A DNA stretch of 63,987 bases, taken from JBBSHJ01 sp038253135 (GTDB lineage: Bacteria > Actinomycetota > Actinomycetes > Mycobacteriales > QHCD01). The stretch is from NCBI GenBank assembly GCA_038253135.1, contig JBBSHJ010000005.1, forward strand, positions 1-63,987, given 5' to 3'. Positions 58,301-63,987 of the stretch are shown here, piece by piece. The translations under genes were made by a program, and so were the position numbers. Within the stretch, counting starts at the first letter, position 1; each line of letters opens with the position of its first letter. Below the pieces are notes generated by a model. It saw only the letters and a list, made by a program, of their open reading frames with translations. It had not been told where the DNA came from and did not search any database.

Positions 58301-59152
58301 GTGAAACTGATGCGGATCGGCGCACGCGGTGCCGAGGTGCCCTGCGTGCGAGCGGACAACGGAACGATCCTGGACCTGCGCTCGGTCACCTCCGACATCG
58401 ACGCCGCGTTCTTCCGGCGCGGCGGCGTGACGGAGGCCAGGGCGGCGCTCGACGCCAGCTGGTTGCGGCCCTACGAAGGCTCGGTGGACCGCATCGGCGC
58501 GCCGGTCGCCCGGCCCGGCAACGTGCTGTGCATCGGTCTGAACTACCGCGACCACGCCCGGGAGACGGGCGCCGAGATCCCGGCCGAGCCGGTGATCTTC
58601 TCCAAGCACACCGGCACCGTCATCGGTCCGTACGACGAGGTGCTTATCCCGCGGGAGAGCGTCAAGACCGACTGGGAGGTCGAGCTGGGCGTCGTCATCG
58701 GCGCCGAGGCTCGCTACCTCGCCTCGCCCAGCGAAGCCGCCTCCGTCATCGCCGGCTATGCGATCAGCAACGACGTGTCCGAGCGTGCCTTCCAGAACGA
58801 GCGCGGCGGGCAGTGGATCAAGGGCAAGTCCGCCGAGACCTTCAACCCGTTGGGGCCGTGGCTGGTCACGGCGGACGAGGTGCCCGATCCGCAGGCGCTC
58901 AGGCTGAGCCTCTCGGTCAACGGCGAGAGCCGCCAGGACGGCACGACCTTCGACATGATCTTCGGCGTGCACCACGTGGTCTGGTACCTCAGCCAGTTCA
59001 TGGTGCTCGAGCCGGGCGACCTCATCAACACCGGAACTCCCGCCGGCGTCGCCCTCGGGATGCCCGAGCAGCCCTACCTGAAGTCGGGCGACGTGATTGA
59101 GCTCGAGGTCGAGGGGCTGGGCCGGCAGCGCCAGCAGGTCGGCCGGGCCTGA
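58301..59152 (+). CDS. Fumarylacetoacetate hydrolase family protein (2,4-diketo-3-deoxy-L-fuconate hydrolase type)
   Basis: 283 residues from GTG 58301, with GGGAGG 6-8 nt upstream. VLCIGLNYRDHARETGAEIPAEPVIFSKHTGTVIGPYDEV, then KTDWEVELGVVIGAEARYL (E-x-E), GYAISNDVSERAFQNERGGQWIKGKSAETFNPLGPWLV and INTGTPAGVALGM are the FAH C-type signatures. In oxidative L-fucose routes this fold cleaves 2,4-diketo-3-deoxy-L-fuconate to pyruvate and L-lactate. The AKR and lactonase follow directly. Confidence 0.82.
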   Translation: MKLMRIGARGAEVPCVRADNGTILDLRSVTSDIDAAFFRRGGVTEARAALDASWLRPYEGSVDRIGAPVARPGNVLCIGLNYRDHARETGAEIPAEPVIFSKHTGTVIGPYDEVLIPRESVKTDWEVELGVVIGAEARYLASPSEAASVIAGYAISNDVSERAFQNERGGQWIKGKSAETFNPLGPWLVTADEVPDPQALRLSLSVNGESRQDGTTFDMIFGVHHVVWYLSQFMVLEPGDLINTGTPAGVALGMPEQPYLKSGDVIELEVEGLGRQRQQVGRA

Positions 59153-59153
59153 C

Positions 59154-60164
59154 GTGGCGGGAACGGACGGCGGCCGGGCGTCGGCGCGGCGCCGGCTCGG
59201 CGGCACCGGGGTCGAGGTCAGCGCCCTGTCCGTCGGTACGGCGCCGCTGGGCAACCTGTTCCGAGCGGTATCCGACGCCGACGCCGCGGCCACCGTCGAG
59301 GCCGCCCTCGGCGCCGGCCTGCGCTATTTCGACACCGCGCCGCTATACGGCCACGGCCTGGCCGAGCGGCGGGTCGGTACGGCGTTGCGCGGCCGCCGTG
59401 ACGTCGTCCTCTCCACCAAGGTTGGCCGGCTGCTGCGGCCGGCCGAGGGCGTCGACGGCGGGGTTTTCGACATCGTCCCGGACGCCGTGCCGGTCTTCGA
59501 CTTCTCCGGCGACGGCGTCCGCCGGTCGCTGGAGGAGAGCCTGCAGCGGCTCGGTCTGGACCACGTCGACGTCGTCTACCTCCACGATCCCGACGATCAC
59601 GTCCGGCAGGCGCTGGACGAGGCCTACCCGGCGCTGCACGAGCTCCGTGCCGCCGGGGTCGTCAAGGCGATCGGTGTCGGCATGAACGGCCCGGCCGTAC
59701 CGACCCGGTTCGTGCGCGAGACCGAGCTCGACGCGCTGATCCTGGCCGGCCGCTACACGCTGCTCGACCGCACCGGCGCGCGCGAGCTGATCGCCGCCTG
59801 CCGGGAGCGCGGCACCTCGATCATCGCGGCCGCCGTGCTCAATTCCGGCATCCTGGTCGACCCGCGGCCGGGTGCCACCTTCGACTACGAGGAGGCGCCA
59901 CCGGCCCTGCTCGAGCGGGCGCAGCGGATCGAGCGGATCTGCCGTGCGTACGGCGTACCGCTGCGCGCGGCGGCGCTGCAGTTCGCGCTCGGTGAGCCCG
60001 TCGTCGCCAGCGTCCTGACCGGCATGCGCTCGCCGGCCGAGGTTGCCGACAACGTCGCGATGATGGACCTGCCGATCCCAACTCAGCTCTGGAAAGATCT
60101 CATCGCGGACGGCTTGATCGACGACTGGGTGAGCGTTTCGTCCGAGTCCGTAGCCAGCTCATGA
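59154..60164 (+). CDS. Aldo/keto reductase, probable L-fucose (D-threo-aldose) 1-dehydrogenase
   Basis: 336 residues from GTG 59154, 1 nt after the FAH stop. The AKR catalytic set is present: GLRYFDTAPLYGHGLAERRVG (Asp, Tyr), VVLSTKVGRLL (Lys) and VDVVYLHDPDDH (His). The length and the GDGVRRSLEESLQRLGLDHVDV segment fit the D-threo-aldose 1-dehydrogenase (L-fucose dehydrogenase) branch, which oxidises L-fucose to the lactone. Overlaps the next gene's start (ATGA). Confidence 0.8.
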   Translation: MAGTDGGRASARRRLGGTGVEVSALSVGTAPLGNLFRAVSDADAAATVEAALGAGLRYFDTAPLYGHGLAERRVGTALRGRRDVVLSTKVGRLLRPAEGVDGGVFDIVPDAVPVFDFSGDGVRRSLEESLQRLGLDHVDVVYLHDPDDHVRQALDEAYPALHELRAAGVVKAIGVGMNGPAVPTRFVRETELDALILAGRYTLLDRTGARELIAACRERGTSIIAAAVLNSGILVDPRPGATFDYEEAPPALLERAQRIERICRAYGVPLRAAALQFALGEPVVASVLTGMRSPAEVADNVAMMDLPIPTQLWKDLIADGLIDDWVSVSSESVASS

Positions 60165-60997
60165 TCGACGGGCACCACCATTTGTGGGACCTGACCCGAC
60201 GCCGTCATGCCTGGCTCGACGCGACGGGCCTGGCGCCGATCCGGCGCAGCTTCACCGCCGCCGATCTGGCGGCGGCCACGGCCGGACATGACGTCGAGGC
60301 GACCGTGCTGGTCCAGGCCCTGGACGAGACGGCCGAGAGTGCCGACATCCTGGCCATCGCCGAGCGCACAGACCAAATCGCCGGCGTGGTGGGCTGGATC
60401 GACCTGCGCGCGGATCGGCCGCCGGCCCGGCTCGACGCGCTGCGGGCGCTCACGGGTGGCGGCAAGCTGGTCGGCATCCGGCACGGGGTGCAGGACGAGC
60501 CGGACCCGCACTACCTCGACGATCCGGCCGTACGGCGCGGGGTCGCTGCCGTTGGTGCCGCCGGCCTGGTCTACGACCTGCTGACGAGGCCCGACCAGCT
60601 CGCGGCCGCCACCCGCTTGGTGCGGGCCCTGCCCGACGTTCGTTTCGTCCTCGACCACCTCTCCAAGCCGCCCATCGCGGCCGGCGCGATCGAGCCGTGG
60701 CGGAGCGACATCCGCGCTCTCGCCGCGCTGCCCAACGTCAGCTGCAAGCTGTCCGGCCTGGCCACCGAGGCCGACCCCACCTGGTCGGTGGCTGACCTCG
60801 CGCCGTACGCCGACGTCGTGCTCGAGGACTTCGGTGCGGACCGGGTGTTCTTCGGCTCCGACTGGCCGGTCTGCCTCCTCGCCGGGGACTACGCCAAGGT
60901 TCTCGACGCCGCCGTGGCGCTGACGGCGGGCCTGTCCGCGGCCGAGCGTGCCGCGGTCTTCGGGGAGACGGCGCGCCACGTCTACGCCCTGAGCTGA
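60161..60997 (+). CDS. Amidohydrolase-2 family lactonase, probable L-fuconolactonase
   Basis: 278 residues from ATG 60161, overlapping the AKR stop (ATGA). DGHHHLWDL (H-x-H metal pair), FVLDHLSKPPI and RVFFGSDWPVCLL (terminal Asp) are the amidohydrolase_2 signatures; L-fucono-1,5-lactonase belongs here. It would open the lactone made by the AKR. The expected next enzyme, an enolase-superfamily L-fuconate dehydratase, is not found in this window. Confidence 0.82.
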   Translation: MIDGHHHLWDLTRRRHAWLDATGLAPIRRSFTAADLAAATAGHDVEATVLVQALDETAESADILAIAERTDQIAGVVGWIDLRADRPPARLDALRALTGGGKLVGIRHGVQDEPDPHYLDDPAVRRGVAAVGAAGLVYDLLTRPDQLAAATRLVRALPDVRFVLDHLSKPPIAAGAIEPWRSDIRALAALPNVSCKLSGLATEADPTWSVADLAPYADVVLEDFGADRVFFGSDWPVCLLAGDYAKVLDAAVALTAGLSAAERAAVFGETARHVYALS

Positions 60998-61138
60998 CTC
61001 CTCTTGCGGCCCTGGGGGCGTACGACGTGCCGCCGACTTCAACGCCGCCGCACATCCCGCACGGCAGAGCCGGTCACGGCGCTCACCCGCCCAGGCGACG
61101 GACCCGCGCCGCGGCGATTGAAGCAGCCGACGCGTGCT

Positions 61139-61465
61139 CTAGAGCAAGCAGAACGTAAGCCCTCCGGGAGCGGTGAGCACCGTGATCTCATCACGGTGCG
61201 GCCAGTCCACTCGCTGGGCGCCAAGTGACAACACGCGTTCGATCTCGCGGTCGCGTTCCTCCGCGTCGGCCGTGACTAGGTCCACGTGCGTCTGGTCCTC
61301 TGTGTTGAGCTGAATCGCCAGGCCTTCACCGGTCTTGGGGCAGAACATCGCCGAGTTGTGATCGCGATCCACGAGCTGGTAGCAAGATTCAAGTGTTCGC
61401 TCCCAGAACTCGGCCGCCTTGTCGATGTCAGATACGTGAATCACCACTTCCCCGATCCCCACCAT
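61139..61465 (-). CDS. VOC family (glyoxalase-like) protein
   Basis: 108 residues from ATG 61465 with AGGGAG upstream. GIGEVVIHVSDIDKAAEFWERTLESCYQL and VDWPHRDEITVLTAPGGLTFCLL fit a single VOC domain with metal-ligand positions (His/Glu). The substrate is unknown. The preceding interval 60998-61138 has nothing supported; the divergent interval to 61676 is empty as well. Confidence 0.72.
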   Translation of the reverse strand: MVGIGEVVIHVSDIDKAAEFWERTLESCYQLVDRDHNSAMFCPKTGEGLAIQLNTEDQTHVDLVTADAEERDREIERVLSLGAQRVDWPHRDEITVLTAPGGLTFCLL

Positions 61466-61675
61466 TGCTACTCCCTAAGCTGCGGTCCAATGTCGCAGAT
61501 GGTCCTGCGGACATACCTGCCGGCTGCGGCCGTATTCGCCGTACCAGACCGTCGCCTTCGCGCGGCCGGCGGTCTCGTGCAAGCATGCCCGCATGGCCGA
61601 TCACTGCGGCGCCCGACGTCGCATTACGTCACCCCAGGCCGGTCTCCGGCGTCGCCGACCCGCGGTCGCAGCAGC

Positions 61676-62284
61676 GTGAGCCGGACGATCGACGTACCTC
61701 CTGAGCGACTCGGCCGCTGGATCGAGGGCTTCGCCGAGCGCCACGGGGGAATCGCCGAACGCAGACCCGGCGAGACCGGCCTCACCATGGTTGGCCAGGA
61801 CGGTGCGCTCGCCGTCGTCGAGCCGCCGTTCCCCCCGATTCGCGGCGATCTGGTCGAGCACGCGCTGCGTGCGCGCGCGGTCGGCGCGATCCTGCTGCGG
61901 CTCGGCGGGTACGCCGTCGGCGAGTTCGTCGGCACCCAGCTTGTCGCGTCCAAGTGCGGATCGCGGCTCGTGCACGGCCGCAACAAGGCCGGCGGTCAGT
62001 CGCAGCGGCGTTTCGCCCGGCGGCGCGAGAAGCAGGCCCGCGAGGCCGTCGAGGCCGCGGTCAACACGGTCCAGCGGGTGCTGACCCCGGTGGCGGCGCG
62101 CCTCGACGCGGTCGTGACGGGTGGAGACCGCGCGGCGTTGCGACAGCTCTGGCAGGACCCGCGGCTCACTCACCTACACGAGCTGACGGTTACGAGGGTC
62201 TACGAGGTACCGGAGCCGCGATGGTCGGTGTTGACGGCCTTTCCGAGCCTCTACCGACGGGTCGACATCACTCTTGACCCATAA
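61676..62284 (+). CDS. acVLRF1-type peptidyl-tRNA hydrolase
   Basis: 202 residues from GTG 61676. The key motif KAGGQSQRRFARRREKQ has the GGQ tripeptide of the eRF1/VLRF1 fold with the following Arg-rich helix; the N-terminal VPPERLGRWIEGFAERHGG and C-terminal DPRLTHLHELTVTRVYEVPEPRWSVLTAFPSLYRRVDI match actinobacterial VLRF1. Such proteins release nascent chains from stalled 50S subunits in ribosome quality control. It stands alone. Confidence 0.85.
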   Translation: MSRTIDVPPERLGRWIEGFAERHGGIAERRPGETGLTMVGQDGALAVVEPPFPPIRGDLVEHALRARAVGAILLRLGGYAVGEFVGTQLVASKCGSRLVHGRNKAGGQSQRRFARRREKQAREAVEAAVNTVQRVLTPVAARLDAVVTGGDRAALRQLWQDPRLTHLHELTVTRVYEVPEPRWSVLTAFPSLYRRVDITLDP

Positions 62285-62354
62285 TGCGACCGTCCGGCCC
62301 TGACGTCATCGGTCTGTAACACCGAATCGCGCCGCCCGGGTGGATGATCCGCAT

Positions 62355-63068
62355 ATGGCCTCTGGCGGCGGCACCCCGGTCGGACGCCGCATCGTGATCG
62401 GCATGGTGGCCGTCGGCGCCGCCGGTGTCGCCTTCGGCGACCGGCTTAGTGCCATCGAGCAGAGTCTGCTCGCGCCGATCCAGTCCCGCGACCCAACCGG
62501 CCTGAGCGCCCTGCTGCCCGACGATGGCGGATTCCGGTTCTACTCGGTCACCGGCAGTACCCCCACCCGCACCGCCGAGACCTATCGGCTCACCGTCGGC
62601 GGTCTGGTCGACCGTTCCGGCACGCTGATGATGAGCGACCTCGCGTCGATGCCGCAGACCTCGCTCACGCGAGACTTCCAATGCGTGACCGGCTGGCGGG
62701 TGCCCGACGTGCACTGGTCGGGCGTGGCGCTGCCCGACCTGCTCGACCGGGTGGGAGTGCGCCACGGGGCGACGGCGGTGCGCTTCACGTCGTTCGACGG
62801 GACCTACACCGAGAGCCTCACCTTGGCCCAGGCCCGGCGCAGCGACGTGCTGGTCGCGACGTCCATGCTTGGCGGTCCGGTCTCGCGCGAGCACGGCGGA
62901 CCGGTGCGGCTGTACGTCGCACCCATGTATGGCTACAAGAGCTGCAAGTGGCTCGGAGGTATTGAGCTGACGGCCCGGGTTGAGCCCGGTTACTGGGAGC
63001 ACTACGGGTATTCCGTCGACGCCTGGGTCGGGCACTCCAACGGGCGTGACGACACGCCCACCGGCTGA
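62355..63068 (+). CDS. Periplasmic molybdopterin-dependent oxidoreductase (SUOX fold)
   Basis: About 237 residues from ATG 62355 (GTG 62340 also possible). A twin-Arg-like N-terminus (GRRIVIGMVAVGAAGVAFG) suggests Tat export. LTRDFQCVTGWRVPDVHWSGVALPDLLDRV contains the Mo-ligand Cys; VAPMYGYKSCKWLGGIELT follows, as in MsrP. The next gene, 5 nt after, is a membrane cytochrome b, forming an MsrPQ-like or sulfite-oxidase-like pair; the actual substrate (methionine sulfoxide, sulfite or another oxo-compound) is unknown. Confidence 0.8.
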   Translation: MASGGGTPVGRRIVIGMVAVGAAGVAFGDRLSAIEQSLLAPIQSRDPTGLSALLPDDGGFRFYSVTGSTPTRTAETYRLTVGGLVDRSGTLMMSDLASMPQTSLTRDFQCVTGWRVPDVHWSGVALPDLLDRVGVRHGATAVRFTSFDGTYTESLTLAQARRSDVLVATSMLGGPVSREHGGPVRLYVAPMYGYKSCKWLGGIELTARVEPGYWEHYGYSVDAWVGHSNGRDDTPTG

Positions 63069-63073
63069 CCGCG

Positions 63074-63784
63074 ATGGCCGCCCACCGCGCGTCGTACGGC
63101 ATCCGCCGATCCGACGAGGCCCGCTCGGTCGGCGGTCTCGTCCGCTTCACCCTCGCCGAGCGGTGGGTCCACCGCAGCCTCGCCGCCCTGATGGCCGTCA
63201 TGATCGCCACGGCCGCGACCCTCTACTTCGGCCAGCTCTCGCTGCTGGTCGGTCGCCGCCAACTGGTGGCCGAAATTCACATCTATGCAGGCATGGCGCT
63301 GCCCCTGCCGATCCTGCTCGGTCTCGTGTCCCGGGCCTTTCGGGACGATCTGCGACGACTCAACCGCTTCCTGCCGGTGGATCAGGTGTGGCTGCGCAGC
63401 AAGAATCGCCGGTCGGCCAGGCTACCGGTCGCCAAGTTCAACGCCGGGCAGAAACTCTATGCCGCGTTTCTCGCCGGAGCGATCCTCGTCATGCTGGGCA
63501 CCGGCCTGGTGATGCGCTATGCGAACGGCTGGCCGGTGAGCTTACGCACCGGCGCCACCTTCGTGCACGACTGGCTGAGCTACGCGCTGACCTTCGTGAT
63601 CGCCGGGCACCTGTATTTCGCATTGCGCGATCCGATCGCCCGCCGTGGCATGCGGACCGGTTTGGTGCCCGATTCGTGGGCGCGGGTCGAGCACGGTAAA
63701 TGGGCCGAGGAGATGACCGAGGAGAAACGCAAGCAGTCGCGGCCCGCGGACACCGAAGTCGACTTAAATACTGAGTCGACTTAA
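63074..63784 (+). CDS. Cytochrome b/b561-like membrane subunit
   Basis: 236 residues. RFTLAERWVHRSLAALMAVMIATAATLYF, the IHIYAGMALPLPILLG helix, YAAFLAGAILVMLGTGLVM and the FVHDWLSYALTFVIAGHLYFAL helix give four membrane segments, and histidines in helices 1, 2 and 4 are placed as b-heme ligands. It should pass electrons from quinol to the upstream molybdoprotein. The stop lies in the second copy of a duplicated 17-bp unit and overlaps the stop of the convergent gene. Confidence 0.75.
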   Translation: MAAHRASYGIRRSDEARSVGGLVRFTLAERWVHRSLAALMAVMIATAATLYFGQLSLLVGRRQLVAEIHIYAGMALPLPILLGLVSRAFRDDLRRLNRFLPVDQVWLRSKNRRSARLPVAKFNAGQKLYAAFLAGAILVMLGTGLVMRYANGWPVSLRTGATFVHDWLSYALTFVIAGHLYFALRDPIARRGMRTGLVPDSWARVEHGKWAEEMTEEKRKQSRPADTEVDLNTEST

Positions 63785-63786
63785 AT
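63757..63786 (+). repeat. Duplicated 13-bp unit at the convergent stop codons
   Basis: agtcgacttaaat occurs at 63757-63769 and 63774-63786 (17 bp apart). The second copy supplies TAA for the cytochrome gene and, on the other strand, TAA for the phosphotransferase. A flanking cagtcgcgg is repeated as well (63734, 63788). Confidence 0.6.
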
Positions 63787-63987
63787 CCAGTCGCGGTCCA
63801 AGCACCGACGGGCGATCTTGCGCACAGCGGGCGTGAGTGGGCCGTCTCTGGTGAGGAACTCGACCAGCGCGAAGACGTCCAGCAGCCGCGCTCGGGCCTC
63901 CCAACCTTCGCTGAGGCGACCGCCAGTGTCACGGAAACCGGTCACGAAACCCTCGATGTAGCCGGGAGGAAGCCGGTCGCTGTGCCG
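63781..63987 (-). CDS. Phosphotransferase-family C-terminus, partial
   Basis: The last 68 residues run off the window edge: PPGYIEGFVTGFRDTGG, then SEGWEARARLLDVFALVEFL and VRKIARRCLDRDW. This C-terminal helical layout is like APH/choline-kinase-like phosphotransferases. The catalytic core lies outside the window, so the assignment is tentative. Confidence 0.4.
   Translation of the reverse strand, partial: RHSDRLPPGYIEGFVTGFRDTGGRLSEGWEARARLLDVFALVEFLTRDGPLTPAVRKIARRCLDRDWI

Noticed and set aside
55005..61138. Sulfatase or L-fuconate dehydratase expected beside the FGE and sugar cluster
   Set aside because: No CxPxR sulfatase or enolase-superfamily ORF was found on either strand here.
1..63987. 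tRNA, rRNA, insertion sequences or prophage genes
   Set aside because: None was recognised in the intergenic intervals; no transposase or integrase ORF is present.

Overview
The window is GC-rich actinobacterial chromosome. Its gene content is typical of Actinomycetota: flavin-dependent thymidylate synthase ThyX, dapA followed by RNase J, ftsK, rimO, pgsA/cinA, a ClgR-PspA-PspM envelope-stress block, a recA-recX pair with a DUF3046 gene upstream, ribonuclease Y, an Lhr helicase, a mycobacterial-type GuaB1 and an acVLRF1-type release factor. A LexA box of the TCGAAC-N4-GTTCG(A/T) kind precedes recA. The recA gene carries an intein closely resembling the Mycobacterium tuberculosis RecA intein, at what looks like the same site. 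I cannot resolve genus or order from sequence alone.

Layout. 1-3.6 kb: the start of a GNAT gene, then a long secreted protein made of seven cysteine-containing repeats whose frame is broken twice. 3.8-9.8 kb: an L,D-transpeptidase, a DedA protein, a YcaQ-type DNA glycosylase, gnd, and a HicB-like regulator with a DUF4097 beta-repeat protein and a collapsed duplicate between them. 9.8-20.5 kb: thyX, dapA, rnj, vapBC, guaB1, serA, and an SDR flanked by two Gfo/Idh/MocA oxidoreductases. 20.7-29.9 kb: ftsK, a RodZ-like protein, rimO, a fused pgsA-cinA gene, clgR, a coiled-coil protein, pspA, pspM and a SecD-like lipoprotein, all on the plus strand. 29.9-43.4 kb: accessory genes (ECF sigma factor with a DGPF/YCII protein, nei2, an epimerase, a BadF-type kinase, an oxidative pentose pair, HIT, a frame-broken glutamate decarboxylase, a nucleotidyltransferase, a glycosyltransferase) ending in a decayed stretch. 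43.4-55 kb: lhr, DUF3046, recA with intein, recX and rny. 55-61 kb: a divergent sugar-acid cluster that fits the oxidative L-fucose (or related 6-deoxy sugar) route, sharing a strand with a formylglycine-generating enzyme. 61-64 kb: a VOC protein, acVLRF1, and a periplasmic molybdopterin protein with a cytochrome b subunit.

Two window-wide patterns stand out. First, at least eleven genes have a TANNNT-like -10 element ending exactly 6 or 7 nt before the ATG/GTG and no ribosome binding site, so their mRNAs are probably leaderless. Second, single-nucleotide frame breaks occur only in accessory genes (the repeat protein twice, gadB, a VOC gene, an antitoxin remnant). This could be gene decay or residual indel error in the assembly.

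The genes most likely to be of new interest are the seven-repeat secreted protein, the pgsA-cinA fusion, the recA intein with a degenerate second endonuclease motif, the extended Psp stress block, and the triplicated promoter element in front of the BadF-type kinase.
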